Part shown: piece after piece, positions 27,303 to 37,829 of the stretch
How the letters are laid out: each line of letters begins with the position of its first letter
Position numbering within the stretch: position 1 is the stretch's first letter
Assembly: GCA_934525595.1 (NCBI GenBank)
Contig: CAKSZJ010000003.1
Span: forward strand, 99,180 to 163,179
Reading direction: 5' to 3'
DNA length: 64,000 nucleotides
Origin: an uncultured Chiayiivirga sp.
Lineage (GTDB): Bacteria; Pseudomonadota; Gammaproteobacteria; Xanthomonadales; Xanthomonadaceae
Notes under the pieces: model-generated
Seen by the model: only the letters and a program-made list of their open reading frames with translations
What the model was told of the DNA's origin: nothing
The model's database searches: none
Position numbers and translations under genes: made by a program

Positions 27303-27659
27303 TCAGCGCAGGAAGATCAGCCAGGCGGCCACGATCATCAGCGCGAAGCCGGCCAGATGGTTCCACTTGATCGGCTCGCCCATGAACCACACCGAGAAGC
27401 CGATGAAGACCGTCAGGGTGATGACTTCCTGGAGGGTCTTGAGCTGGGGCAGGGTATAGACCGCGTGACCCATCCGGTTGGCCGGCACCTGGAACAGGTA
27501 TTCGGGCAGCGCGATCAGCCAGCTCACCAGGATCACCAGAAGGATCGGCGAACCCTTGAACTTCAGGTGCCCATACCAGGCGAAGGTCATGAACAGGTTG
27601 GAGCAGGCCAGAAGCAGGATCGGTATCAGGTAGGTCCAGAGCGTCGGTGCGGCGGGCAT
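27303..27659 (-). CDS. DUF486 small membrane protein (DMT-like)
   Basis: The product is 118 residues with four predicted membrane segments: LWTYLIPILLLACSNLFMTF, ILLVILVSWLIALPEYLFQV, a third around ITLTVFIGFSVWFMG, and LAGFALMIVAAWLIFL. F-A-W-Y-G-H-L-K-F and P-A-N-R-M-G fit the DUF486 family, a small-multidrug-resistance-like group of unknown substrate. The ATG at 27659 gives the family length; upstream in-frame sequence is low-complexity. It converges on mazG, with 12 bases between the stops. Confidence 0.85.
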   Translation of the reverse strand: MPAAPTLWTYLIPILLLACSNLFMTFAWYGHLKFKGSPILLVILVSWLIALPEYLFQVPANRMGHAVYTLPQLKTLQEVITLTVFIGFSVWFMGEPIKWNHLAGFALMIVAAWLIFLR

Positions 27660-27815
27660 GGCGCGATGCGTTCCGTCAGGGTCCGTGGACGTGGGTGAGG
27701 CTCCCGGCCGGAGGCCGGAGCCGGGGGCGCAAGCGGCTGCAGGGGCGGCCGGCTGATCCGCACGCGCCTGCACGCTGCTTGTCTTGCAGGAGCAGGCCTG
27801 CCTGCGATTGCGCGT

Positions 27816-29198
<1,383 letters not shown>

Positions 29199-29224
29199 GT
29201 CAAAGGCTCCGGGAAATGCAGGCT

Positions 29225-29230
29225 ATTCTA
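29225..29230 (-). promoter_or_regulatory. Candidate -10 element for sdaA
   Basis: TAGAAT is present on the minus strand 27 bases before the sdaA ATG, the same hexamer seen before gspG and gspL. A -35 is not obvious. Confidence 0.35.
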
Positions 29231-29259
29231 GGGCGATTGCCGCGAGGCGGCGTGAACCC

Positions 29260-29502
29260 ATGCGGGCCATGGATCTGATTCTCTTCCAGCGCGACGACTG
29301 TCACCTGTGCGATCGGGCGCTGGACGCGCTTGCCGGCGCCGGCGCGCCCGACTTCCAGAGCGTCTTCATCGACGGCGATGCCGCCCTGGAGGCCCGCTAC
29401 GGCGCCCGCGTGCCGGTGCTGCGGCACGCGGGCTCGGGCGCGGAGCTGGACTGGCCGTTCGATGCGGCCGGCGCGGCGGGTTTCCTCGCTGGGCGCCGCT
29501 GA
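29260..29502 (+). CDS. Glutaredoxin-like protein (DUF836)
   Basis: The product is 80 residues (77 if the ATG at 29269 is used). The start of a thioredoxin fold is visible: MDLILFQRDDCHLCDRALDA, with a CHLC (CxxC) redox motif, followed by the cis-Pro segment RVPVLRHAGS. Length and pattern match the small DUF836/glutaredoxin-like family, probably cytoplasmic thiol-disulfide exchange. It is divergent from sdaA and convergent with the kinase gene. Confidence 0.8.
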   Translation: MRAMDLILFQRDDCHLCDRALDALAGAGAPDFQSVFIDGDAALEARYGARVPVLRHAGSGAELDWPFDAAGAAGFLAGRR

Positions 29503-29579
29503 GCGACGCATCGTGGACCAGCCGGGTCCCGCAGGAACCGCGTCCTGCGTCCGGCGCCGATGGGGGCCTGTTCAGCGGT

Positions 29580-32051
29580 TTACCGGCGCGCCGCGGCCTC
29601 GGCCGCTTCCAGCGTGGCGATGGATTCGCGGATGCGCGCCAGAGGCCCGTCGGCGTTGCCGAACAGTTTGACGTGAAGATCCAGCGAGCGCTCCAGGCTG
29701 GCGCGCGCGCCGCCCAGATCGCCCAGGGCGAGCTGGGAAAGCCCCAGACCGCGCAGCGTTTCGGCGGTGGAATCGGATTCCGGGCCGAGCACCTTCTCGA
29801 TCAGCGGCAGCACCGCCAGCTGCTCGTCCCGTGCCTCCCGCGCCTGACCGCTGTCGCGCAGCCAGTTGGCGTGGTTGCCGCGCAGCAGGAGGGTCATCGG
29901 CGCCTCCGGACCGTTGTGGCGCAGGGAAAACTCGTAGGCGAATCGGTAGTGCGGACCGGCCTCGGCCACCTTGGCCGCGATGCCCTGCTGGCGCAGCGCG
30001 CCGCCGAGGTTGCCGTGCACCATGGCGAGCGTCGGGGAGTCCTCGCCGAACTGGCTGGCCACCGGCCCGAGCATCGCCTTGAGAATGGCTTCCGCACCCG
30101 CGTAGTCGCGCTTTTGCAGGTGGAAGACCGAGAGGCTCATGCGCATGCTGAGCACCCGCGGGTGATCGAACCCCAGATCTTCGGAACGCCGCGAGATCAT
30201 TTCCTGGAGCAGGGCGATGGCTTCGTCATACCGTCCCGCGTCGCTCATCAGGATCGCCAGGCGCATGCCGGCGTCGAGCAGCTGTGGATGGTTTTCCGGC
30301 ACGCGTTCCCTGAGTTCGTCATAGGCGCGCTGCGCTTCCGCGCTGGCCTCATCGCGCTTGCTGAGCTGGCGCAGCGTCCAGCTCAGCCGCGAACGCAGGT
30401 CGGCTTCCAGCGTGGGGCCGGCGCGGCGCGGGTTGCGGCTCGCGATGTCGATCGCCTCGCGCAGCACGGCCTCGGATTCGGCGTACTGCCCCGCATCGAC
30501 CAGGGCGGTGCCCAGCCGCTGCGCCACCAGCAGCGCCTCGCGGCTGTCGCTGCCGAGCCGTACGCGGGTCTGTTCGCGCGCGGCCTGCAGCTGTGGAATC
30601 GCCTTGCGCGGCTGGCCCATGCCGGTATAGCTCTCGGCGATCACCAGTTCGACCGCGAACCGGCCCTCCGGGTCTGCGGCCAGCTCCCTGGCGGCACGCC
30701 GGGCCGCGTCGTCGAGCACGCGCAGCATGAGGGACGGGTCGAGGTCGCGGGCAATGTCCGGATCCACGCTCGACAGCACGCTTCCCAGGAAGTCGGACGT
30801 CACGCGCGCGCGGGTGGCTTCGCGTTCGGCACGCCCCAGCGCCCAGGTGGTGGCGACCAGGCCGCTGACCAGGGCGAGCAGGGCGACTGCGGCGGCCGCG
30901 GTGACGATGCGGTGGCGGCCAATGAACTTGAGCACCGCCTGGGCGCGGCGCGGCGGCGCGGCGGCGACCGGATAGCCGTCCAGATAGCGGCGCAGATCCT
31001 CGGCCAGCAGCGCGACCGAGGCATAGCGATGCTCCGGATCGGTTTCCATCGCCTTGCGGACGATCCAGTCCAGATCGTTGCGCAGCGTGCTGAGCAGGGC
31101 GTCCGGAGTGGATCCGCACTGCCGTGCGCGGGTCTGGAGGGTGTCTCCGGGCAGCGAGGCGAGACGGCGCGAGGGGGTGTGGGCCTCCGGCACCGCGTCT
31201 TCCGCGGGCGGTTTTTCTCCCGTCACCAGCTCGTAAAGCAGGGCTCCCAGGGCGTATACGTCGCAGCGGCTGTCGCAGCGGCCGTCCGGATTGCGCTGCT
31301 CGGGACTCATGTAGCCCGGCGTTCCCGCCGGCTGCGCCTTTCCGCCAATGCCGGCCGCAATGCCGAAATCGATGATGCGCGGGCGGGCGATTCCGTCGAC
31401 TTCCTCCACCAGCACGTTGCCCGGCTTGATGTCGCGATGCACCACGCCCTTCTGGTGCGCGTGCTGCACCCCGTCGCAGACGCGCAGGAACAGCGTGAGG
31501 CGGTTGCGCAGCGGAAGCGCGCGGTTCTGGCAATAGCGCGAAATCGGCTCGCCTTCGATGTACTCCATCACCAACCAGGGACGCCCGTCGTCGTCGGTGC
31601 CGGCGTCGTGGATCAGTGCGATGACCGGGTGGTGCATCTGCGCCAGCATCTGGCGCTCGACCTCGAAGAACGCACGCTGCCGGGTGTCCAGCCCGAGACT
31701 GTCGATGAGCTTGAGCGCCACCCGGCGCTGGTAGGCGCCGTCGGCGCGATGCGCCAGGTAGACCGCGCCCATTCCGCCGTGCCCGAGGAGTTCGTCGATG
31801 GCCCAGGGGCCGAAGCGGGTGCCCGGAGACAGGCTCGCGTTCGAGCCGAGCAGCTCCATCACGCTGGCGACGGGCTTGCCCACGCGATGGGTCGCCTCGT
31901 CCTCGATATCGAGCATCCGCAGCAGGTCTTCCAGAAGCAGCTGATCGTCGCCGGCGTGGCTTCGTGCGAAGGCATCGCGCGAGTCCGCCGGAAGCTCGCA
32001 CGCGGCGTGGAACAGGTCCTGCAACCTCTGCCAGCGTATCTCGGTGCTCAT
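29580..32051 (-). CDS. Transmembrane Ser/Thr protein kinase with TPR-type C-terminus
   Basis: The product is 823 residues. A short N-terminal helical part precedes a Hanks-type kinase domain (about 80-370), with the Gly loop LLGHGGMGAVYLA, K114 (VALKLID), catalytic HRDIKPGNVL (D207, N212), DFG (D228) and the GTPGYMSPEQ activation segment. One membrane helix (about 382-405, VTAAAAVALLALVSGLVATT) leads to a C-terminal region of about 410 residues with TPR-like helical repeats. The kinase is therefore cytoplasmic and the repeats outside. The start overlaps the stop of the ECF sigma gene (ATGA), so kinase and sigma factor are made together. Confidence 0.92.
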   Translation of the reverse strand: MSTEIRWQRLQDLFHAACELPADSRDAFARSHAGDDQLLLEDLLRMLDIEDEATHRVGKPVASVMELLGSNASLSPGTRFGPWAIDELLGHGGMGAVYLAHRADGAYQRRVALKLIDSLGLDTRQRAFFEVERQMLAQMHHPVIALIHDAGTDDDGRPWLVMEYIEGEPISRYCQNRALPLRNRLTLFLRVCDGVQHAHQKGVVHRDIKPGNVLVEEVDGIARPRIIDFGIAAGIGGKAQPAGTPGYMSPEQRNPDGRCDSRCDVYALGALLYELVTGEKPPAEDAVPEAHTPSRRLASLPGDTLQTRARQCGSTPDALLSTLRNDLDWIVRKAMETDPEHRYASVALLAEDLRRYLDGYPVAAAPPRRAQAVLKFIGRHRIVTAAAAVALLALVSGLVATTWALGRAEREATRARVTSDFLGSVLSSVDPDIARDLDPSLMLRVLDDAARRAARELAADPEGRFAVELVIAESYTGMGQPRKAIPQLQAAREQTRVRLGSDSREALLVAQRLGTALVDAGQYAESEAVLREAIDIASRNPRRAGPTLEADLRSRLSWTLRQLSKRDEASAEAQRAYDELRERVPENHPQLLDAGMRLAILMSDAGRYDEAIALLQEMISRRSEDLGFDHPRVLSMRMSLSVFHLQKRDYAGAEAILKAMLGPVASQFGEDSPTLAMVHGNLGGALRQQGIAAKVAEAGPHYRFAYEFSLRHNGPEAPMTLLLRGNHANWLRDSGQAREARDEQLAVLPLIEKVLGPESDSTAETLRGLGLSQLALGDLGGARASLERSLDLHVKLFGNADGPLARIRESIATLEAAEAAARR

Positions 32052-32605
32052 GCCATTCTCGATGCGAGCCAGGCGCGTGCAAAGCGCAGGTCGCGCTCCA
32101 GCGTGGCGGTGGAAATGGCGAGAAGCTCTGCGACCTCCTCGTTCCGGAATCCCGCCAGCTCCGCGAGCGCGAAGGCCTGCGACTTTCGCGCATCGAGCCT
32201 GTCGAGCAGGTCCAGGGCATTGCCCAGGAGCGCAATGTCCGCCGGCTGCGGCGCTGGATCGACCAGGCGCAGGCTCAGGGTGGCCGGATCGACCTGGCCC
32301 GGGCGCACCCGCGCGCTGCGCGCCAGGTCCACCAGCAGGCGCCGCATCTGCAGCGCGGCAAAGGCAAAGAAGTGCTGGCGGGTGGGAAAGGCCAGATGGG
32401 TCTGCCCGAGGCGCATCCAGGCCTCGTGGACCAGTTCGGCCGCTTCCAGCTGCGGCCGGCGCTCGTGCTGCAGCTGCAGGCTGGCGATGCGGTGCAGTTC
32501 GGCGTAGACCTGGTCCGCCAGCGCGTTCGAGGCACCGTCCTTGCCATCCGACCAGGCGCGGAGCAGTTGCGTGATGGGTGCGTCGCTGGGAGGTGGAATA
32601 TGCAT
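32048..32605 (-). CDS. ECF-type sigma factor paired with a Ser/Thr kinase
   Basis: The product is 185 residues. Region 2 includes AELHRIASLQLQHERRPQLE, then AAELVHEAWMRLG and FFAFAALQMRRLLVDLARS; the ARSARVRPGQVDP linker leads to region 4 (LLDRLDARKSQAFALAELAG, EEVAELLAISTATLERDLRF). This fits the kinase-associated ECF sigma group (the TIGR02999-like 'SigK' type). At the DAED position of region 2.2 it reads E54-A-A-E57. Relatives regulated by phosphorylation, such as Vibrio EcfP, have a Thr in this stretch, and here that position is Ala. The gene overlaps the kinase and is divergent from ruvB. No anti-sigma factor is present. Confidence 0.88.
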   Translation of the reverse strand: MHIPPPSDAPITQLLRAWSDGKDGASNALADQVYAELHRIASLQLQHERRPQLEAAELVHEAWMRLGQTHLAFPTRQHFFAFAALQMRRLLVDLARSARVRPGQVDPATLSLRLVDPAPQPADIALLGNALDLLDRLDARKSQAFALAELAGFRNEEVAELLAISTATLERDLRFARAWLASRMA

Positions 32606-32734
32606 GGCGGGAATGATACCTGCCGCGGGCTGTGACTCCAGCCGCCGGCCGCCTCCGTTGGCACCCGACTTCGCATGATGGGTGAGTTGCATGCGCGTGG
32701 CCCATGGAGCGTGGATTTGGGTGACAATGACCAG

Positions 32735-33778
32735 ATGACTTCCGATCGCATCATCGCAGCCGGCGCCACTCAGGAAGACGCCGCAGCCGAGGCCCACATC
32801 CGGCCGCGCACGCTCGACCAGTATCTCGGCCAGCAGACGGTGCGCGAGCAGCTGCGCATCTACATCGAGGCGGCGAAGCGGCGCGGCGAGGCGCTCGATC
32901 ACGTGCTGATCTTCGGCCCGCCGGGGCTGGGCAAGACCACGCTTTCCAACGTCATCGCCAACGAGCTTGGCGTGAACCTGCGGCAGACCTCCGGGCCGGT
33001 GATCGAGAAGGCCGGCGACCTCGCCGCGCTCCTGACCAACCTGCAGCCGCACGACGTGCTCTTCATCGACGAGATCCACCGCATGCAGCCGGTGGTGGAA
33101 GAGGTGCTGTATCCGGCGATGGAGGATTACCAGATCGACATCATGATCGGCGAAGGGCCGGCGGCGCGCTCGATCAAGCTGGATCTCCCGCCCTTCACCC
33201 TGATCGGGGCCACCACGCGCGCCGGCCTGCTCACCGCGCCTCTGCGCGACCGCTTCGGCATCGTGCAGCGGCTGGAGTTCTACACCGTCGAGGAGCTTGG
33301 CCGCATCGTGCGCCGCTCGGCGCAGATTCTGGATATCCCCTGCGAGCCGGAAGGCGCCGGCGAGATCGCGCGGCGCTCGCGCGGCACCCCGCGCATCGCC
33401 AATCGCCTGCTGCGGCGGGTGCGTGACTATGCCCAGGTGAAGGGTGACGGCGTCATCACGCGCGAGATCGCCGATGCCGCCATGGCCATGCTCAAGGTCG
33501 ATCCAGAAGGCTTCGACCAGCTCGACCGGCGCATGCTCTCCACCATCATCGAGAGCTTCGACGGTGGCCCGGTCGGCATCGAATCCCTGGCCGCGGCGCT
33601 GAGCGAGGAGCGCGGCACCCTGGAGGACGTGATCGAGCCCTACCTCATCCAGCAGGGGTACCTTGTCCGCACCGCGCGCGGCCGCATGGCCAGCGCCAAG
33701 GCGTACCGGCACCTTGGGCTGGCGCCCAGGGCGCGGGATGCGGATGCGGGGCAGGGGGGTTCGGGAGCGCTGTTTTGA
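32735..33778 (+). CDS. ruvB: Holliday-junction branch-migration ATPase RuvB
   Basis: The product is 347 residues. RuvB hexamers drive branch migration with RuvA. Walker A is [17 protein letters not shown], Walker B is [10 protein letters not shown], sensor 1 is [20 protein letters not shown], and the arginine finger lies in [19 protein letters not shown]; the C-terminal winged helix ends AYRHLGL. The ATG at 32735 was chosen for family length. ruvC and ruvA are not next to it. It leads the ybgC-tol operon and its stop overlaps ybgC (TTGA). Confidence 0.97.
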   Translation: MTSDRIIAAGATQEDAAAEAHIRPRTLDQYLGQQTVREQLRIYIEAAKRRGEALDHVLIFGPPGLGKTTLSNVIANELGVNLRQTSGPVIEKAGDLAALLTNLQPHDVLFIDEIHRMQPVVEEVLYPAMEDYQIDIMIGEGPAARSIKLDLPPFTLIGATTRAGLLTAPLRDRFGIVQRLEFYTVEELGRIVRRSAQILDIPCEPEGAGEIARRSRGTPRIANRLLRRVRDYAQVKGDGVITREIADAAMAMLKVDPEGFDQLDRRMLSTIIESFDGGPVGIESLAAALSEERGTLEDVIEPYLIQQGYLVRTARGRMASAKAYRHLGLAPRARDADAGQGGSGALF

Positions 33779-34233
33779 CCCAGCCCGGCGCCCGGCCCCC
33801 GCACCCAGGATCCCGGCTGTTCAGCCTTCCGATACGGGTCTACTGGGAAGATACCGATGCCGGCGGCGTGGTGTATCACGCCGCCTACGTGTGTTTTCTG
33901 GAGCGCGCGCGGACCGAGTGGCTGCGCGCGCTCGACGTTTCGCAGCAGGCGCTGCGCGAGCGCGAGGACGTGGTGTTTGCGGTGCGCGGCATGCGGCTGG
34001 ATTTTCTCGCGCCGGCGCGGCTGGACGACGTGCTCGAGGTCGAGGCTCGCCTTGCCCACGTCGGCCGGGCCAGCGTCACGTTCGCCCAGCGCATCGTTCG
34101 TCCCCGCGATGCGCGGGTGCTGCTGGAGGCCGAGGTTCGCGTGGCCTGTCTTGCGGCATCCACGTTCCGTCCGCGCGCCCTGCCCGATGAGCTGCAGGCG
34201 CAATTTTGCAATTCGATGATCGAGGTGAGCTGA
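33775..34233 (+). CDS. ybgC: Tol-Pal-associated acyl-CoA thioesterase YbgC
   Basis: The product is 152 residues from a TTG overlapping the ruvB stop. The 4-hydroxybenzoyl-CoA thioesterase hotdog motif is clear: [16 protein letters not shown] with the catalytic Asp, then [11 protein letters not shown]. Members hydrolyse short-chain acyl-CoA and are found at the head of tol-pal operons. The extra ~16 N-terminal residues (Pro-rich) suggest the true start could lie further in. Confidence 0.9.
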   Translation: MTQPGARPPHPGSRLFSLPIRVYWEDTDAGGVVYHAAYVCFLERARTEWLRALDVSQQALREREDVVFAVRGMRLDFLAPARLDDVLEVEARLAHVGRASVTFAQRIVRPRDARVLLEAEVRVACLAASTFRPRALPDELQAQFCNSMIEVS

Positions 34234-34235
34234 AG

Positions 34236-35003
34236 ATGATGTTCCTGGCCCTGCTGCAGTCCGCCGCTCCGGACGCCTCGCCGCTGCCTGATGCGCCCAT
34301 TCCGGGCCTGCCCGCGGCGCCGGACGCCGGGCTCGACTACCTCCAGCTCATCCTGCACGCCAGCCTGCCGGTGCAGCTGGTGATCGCGCTGCTGATCCTG
34401 GCGTCGGTCGCCTCCTGGGCCATCATCTTCCGCAAGCACAAGGTGTTCGGAAAAGCGCACCGCGCGGCCGATGACTTCGAGGAGCGCTTCTGGTCCGGCG
34501 GCGATCTCGCCGCGCTGTTCCGCCAGGTGTCCGGAGGCGACACGCGCCCGAGCGGGCTCGCGGCCATCTTCGAGGCGGGGTTCCGCGAGTTCGCCCGCCT
34601 GCGGCAGAAGCGCGGCATGGATTCACGCACCCAGATCGAAGGCGCACAGCGCGCCATGCGCGCCAGCCTTGCGCGTGAGGTCGATGGGCTGGAGAGCAAT
34701 CTCGAGCTGCTCGCCAACGTCGGCTCCATCAGTCCCTACGTCGGCCTGTTCGGCACGGTGTGGGGCATCATGATTTCCTTTCACGGCCTGGCCTCGATGA
34801 AGGAGGCCACCATCGCCACCGTGGCACCCGGCATCTCCGAGGCGCTGATCGCCACCGCAATGGGCCTGTTCGCGGCCATCCCGGCGGTCTGGGCCTACAA
34901 CCGCTTCGCGACCAAGGTCGATCGCATCAACGTGCGCTACGAGGCCTTCGCCGAGGAGTTCAGTTCGATCCTGCAGCGACAGGCGCCGCACGACGACCCG
35001 TAA
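34236..35003 (+). CDS. tolQ: Tol-Pal motor protein TolQ
   Basis: The product is 255 residues, an inner-membrane MotA/ExbB-type proton channel subunit. The first helix is LPVQLVIALLILASVASWAI; helices two and three lie around NVGSISPYVGLFGTVWGIMI and ISEALIATAMGLFAAIPAVW, with the conserved GLFGTVWGIM and A-T-x-x-G-L-F-A-A-I-P motifs. A long cytoplasmic loop joins helices one and two. The ATG at 34236 is 3 bases from the ybgC stop. Confidence 0.96.
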   Translation: MMFLALLQSAAPDASPLPDAPIPGLPAAPDAGLDYLQLILHASLPVQLVIALLILASVASWAIIFRKHKVFGKAHRAADDFEERFWSGGDLAALFRQVSGGDTRPSGLAAIFEAGFREFARLRQKRGMDSRTQIEGAQRAMRASLAREVDGLESNLELLANVGSISPYVGLFGTVWGIMISFHGLASMKEATIATVAPGISEALIATAMGLFAAIPAVWAYNRFATKVDRINVRYEAFAEEFSSILQRQAPHDDP

Positions 35004-35090
35004 GGATCGCGCGACCCCGCCGCCGCCTTTCATCCGTTCTTCGAGTCCGCAGCGCGCCCGCCGGCGCGCGCCCGAGCCAGAGTGCACCCC

Positions 35091-35525
35091 ATGAGCATGC
35101 GCAATCGCCGCCGCCGCAGGCTGAAAGCCGAGATCAACGTCGTTCCCTACATCGACGTGATGCTCGTGCTGCTCATCATCTTCATGGTGACCGCGCCGCT
35201 GCTTCGCCTGGGCGTGGACGTGAAGCTGCCCGAAGCCAACGCACGCGCCATGGAGGCGCCCAAGGATCCGATCATCGTGGGCGTCACGAAAGACGGGCGC
35301 TACCTGCTGACCCTGCAGGGTCAGGCCGTCGAGGAACTGGACGAGGCCGCGCTGGAGGCCCGCATTGCCGCCTTCGTGCGTCAGGAGCCCCAGACCGCGG
35401 TCTACATCGCCGGTGACATGGGCGCGCAATACTCGCTGATCTATGGCGCGATGGCGACGCTGCAGCGTGCCGGCGTGGTGCGGATCACCTTCATGGGCGA
35501 ATCCGCGGGCACGGCGGGGCGCTGA
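35091..35525 (+). CDS. tolR: Tol-Pal motor protein TolR
   Basis: The product is 144 residues. The ExbD/TolR signature AEINVVPYIDVMLVLLIIFM contains the proton-carrying Asp (V-P-Y-I-D-V-M-L-V-L-L) in the single membrane helix; a periplasmic domain follows (VKLPEAN, V-Y-I-A-G-D). The ATG at 35091 was chosen; an in-frame GTG at 35082 and an ATG at 35097 are also possible. It assembles with TolQ to energise TolA. Confidence 0.95.
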   Translation: MSMRNRRRRRLKAEINVVPYIDVMLVLLIIFMVTAPLLRLGVDVKLPEANARAMEAPKDPIIVGVTKDGRYLLTLQGQAVEELDEAALEARIAAFVRQEPQTAVYIAGDMGAQYSLIYGAMATLQRAGVVRITFMGESAGTAGR

Positions 35526-35529
35526 TCGC

Positions 35530-36447
35530 ATGCAGGAGCGCCGCGACAATCTGCTCGCGATCACGCAGGCGCTGGGTCTGCACCTGCTGCTGCTCGGCTT
35601 CCTGTTCGTCGGCCTGCTGTTCCAGCGCACGCCCCAGCCGCTGTCGGTGGCCGGAGGCACGATCGAGGCCGTATTGACCGACACGCTCGCCGCGCCGCCT
35701 GCCGCGCCGCGCCCTGCCGCCGCCGCGCCGCAGGCACGTCCCCAGCCCAAGCCGGTTCCCGATCCGCAGGATGCGGTGCAGCCGCCGCAGCCGACACCGC
35801 AGGCGCCCGTGGCAAAGCCCGACGCGGTGGACCAGGAACGGGTCGTGCGCGAGGCGGCGCAGAAGGCCGAAGATGCGCGCCGCGAGCAGGAAGAGCGGCG
35901 CCGCCAGGAACAGGTGCTGCTGGAAGAGAAACAGCAGCAGGAGGTCGAGCGCCGCCAGCGCCTGGCCCAGCAGCAGGCCGAGCGCGACAGGCAGCTCGCC
36001 GACATTCGCCGCCAGCGCGAGGAGGCCGAGAAGCGCCGCCGGCTGGAAGAGGAAAAACTCAAGCAGCTCGCCGACATGCGTCAGCAGGCGGCGGCATCGT
36101 CCGCGCCGGTTTCCACCGCGCCGCCGTCCGATCGTCTGGGCAACCAGGGCACCGACGATGCCCTTCTGGGCCGTTACCAGCTTGCGATCCAGCAGCAGGT
36201 GGACCGCAACTGGCTGCGTCCCGACAGCCTGCGCCCCGGATTGCGCTGCCATGTCGGAGTCACGCAGATGGTCGGGGGGCAGGTGAGCGGCCTGGACTTC
36301 GCGCGCTGCCCGGCCGATGAAATCACCCGCCGCTCCATTGAAGCGGCGCTCATGCGCGAAGCGTTACCGTATCGCGGCTACGAAAGCGTGTTCCAGCGCA
36401 AGCTCAACATCCCCTTCTGTTATCCCGTCGAGGTCTGTGAACGATGA
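35530..36447 (+). CDS. tolA: Tol-Pal energy-transducing protein TolA
   Basis: The product is 305 residues. An N-terminal membrane helix (LGLHLLLLGFLFVGLLFQ, about 15-32) is followed by a Pro/Ala/Gln-rich stretch and then a long charged alpha-helical domain II (about 95-195, E/R/Q-rich). The C-terminal domain III has LLGRYQLAIQQQVDRNWLRP, two Cys (L-R-C-H-V-G, A-R-C-P) and a third in I-P-F-C-Y-P-V-E-V-C. It spans the periplasm to reach Pal and TolB. Its stop overlaps tolB (ATGA). Confidence 0.95.
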   Translation: MQERRDNLLAITQALGLHLLLLGFLFVGLLFQRTPQPLSVAGGTIEAVLTDTLAAPPAAPRPAAAAPQARPQPKPVPDPQDAVQPPQPTPQAPVAKPDAVDQERVVREAAQKAEDARREQEERRRQEQVLLEEKQQQEVERRQRLAQQQAERDRQLADIRRQREEAEKRRRLEEEKLKQLADMRQQAAASSAPVSTAPPSDRLGNQGTDDALLGRYQLAIQQQVDRNWLRPDSLRPGLRCHVGVTQMVGGQVSGLDFARCPADEITRRSIEAALMREALPYRGYESVFQRKLNIPFCYPVEVCER

Positions 36448-37748
36448 TCCGCATCCTCCTGCTGCTTGCCGTCGTCCTTCTGCCGCTGCGCGGGCTGCAG
36501 GCGCAAACGCTGGAAATCGATCCGATCCGCGGCAGCGCGGCGGCGCTGCCCATCGCCGTGGTGCCGTTCGACTACCTCGGCATGCAGGTCGCGCCCGATA
36601 CCGACGTGGCGGCGGTCGTGCGCGCCGACCTCAACCGCTCCGGCTCGTTCCGCACCCTGGCCGAACGCGACCTGGTGGAGCGCCCGCTGCGACAGTCCGA
36701 CGTGAACTTCGGCACCTGGCGGCTGCTCAAGCAGGACTATCTGCTGGTGGGGCGCATCCTCGACGATCCTTCCGGCGGCTACCGCACCGAGTTCGAATTG
36801 TTCGACGTGGCCAGGCAGGAGCGGCTCCTCGGGCTGGCGCTCAACGGCCGTCCCGGCAACATGCGCGACATCGCGCATCAGGTAGCCGACCAGGTCTACG
36901 AGAAGATCCTCGGCGTGCGCGGCGCGTTCTGGACCCGCATGGCCTACATCACCGCCGTGGGCACCGGGCGTGACATGACCTACTCGCTGATGATCGCCGA
37001 CGCCGACGGCTACAACCCGCAGACCGTGGTGCGCTCGCGCGAGCCGCTGCTGTCGCCGGCCTGGAGTCCGGACGGCCGGCGCCTGGCCTATGTGAGCTTC
37101 GAACGCGGCGCGTCCTCGATCTACATCCAGGATCTTTCCACCGGCTCGCGCGAGGTGGTGGCCAGCTTCAAGGGCATCAACGGCGCGCCGGCATTTTCGC
37201 CCGACGGGACCCGGCTGGCGCTGGCGCTCTCGCGTACCGGCAATCCGGAAATCTACGTCATGGATCTTGCCAGCCGCGCCCTGACCCAGCTCACCCACCA
37301 CTGGGGCATCGACACCGAGCCGGTGTTCTCGGTCGACGGGCGCAGCATCCTGTTCACCTCCGACCGGGGCGGCAAGCCGCAGATCTACGAGGTGCCCGTC
37401 GCCGGCGGCGAGGCGCAGCGCGTGACCTTCAACGGTCAGTACAACGCGCGCGCATCGCTGGAACCGGGCGGCCGCATCGCCATGGCGCAGGGCGCCGGAA
37501 ACGTGTATCGTATTGCGGTTCTTGACAGGGGTCACGGCAGCGGCGGGGAGGTGCGACTCATCTCCCCCGGCAACCTGGACGAGTCGCCGAGCTTCGCCCC
37601 GAATGGAAGCATGATTCTGTACGCCGCGCGCGAGAACCAGCGCGGCGTGCTTTATGTCGTATCCAGCGATGCGCGGGTGCGGCAGCGTCTGGTTCTTGCC
37701 GATGGCGACGTCCGGGAGCCCGCTTGGTCGCCGTTCAGGCCGCGGTAA
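36444..37748 (+). CDS. tolB: Tol-Pal beta-propeller protein TolB
   Basis: The product is 434 residues. A signal peptide (IRILLLLAVVLLPLRGLQA) precedes an N-terminal alpha/beta domain (PIAVVPFDYLG, V-V-R-A-D-L-N-R-S-G-S-F). A six-bladed propeller follows, with S-P-A-W-S-P-D-G-R-R-L-A-Y-V-S-F-E, P-A-F-S-P-D-G-T-R-L-A-L and E-P-V-F-S-V-D-G-R-S-I-L-F-T-S-D-R-G-G repeats. TolB is periplasmic and binds Pal and TolA. Confidence 0.97.
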   Translation: MIRILLLLAVVLLPLRGLQAQTLEIDPIRGSAAALPIAVVPFDYLGMQVAPDTDVAAVVRADLNRSGSFRTLAERDLVERPLRQSDVNFGTWRLLKQDYLLVGRILDDPSGGYRTEFELFDVARQERLLGLALNGRPGNMRDIAHQVADQVYEKILGVRGAFWTRMAYITAVGTGRDMTYSLMIADADGYNPQTVVRSREPLLSPAWSPDGRRLAYVSFERGASSIYIQDLSTGSREVVASFKGINGAPAFSPDGTRLALALSRTGNPEIYVMDLASRALTQLTHHWGIDTEPVFSVDGRSILFTSDRGGKPQIYEVPVAGGEAQRVTFNGQYNARASLEPGGRIAMAQGAGNVYRIAVLDRGHGSGGEVRLISPGNLDESPSFAPNGSMILYAARENQRGVLYVVSSDARVRQRLVLADGDVREPAWSPFRPR

Positions 37749-37829
37749 CTGCGCTGGGCGGGCTTTGTTGAATAATCATCCGGTTTGTTTTCCCTCCGAT
37801 CACCTCACGCCTTCAAGGATTGCGTTTCA

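Noticed and set aside
29307..32507. Plus-strand frame of more than 1000 codons opposite the kinase gene
   Set aside because: The kinase strand carries all catalytic motifs; the opposite product is low-complexity.
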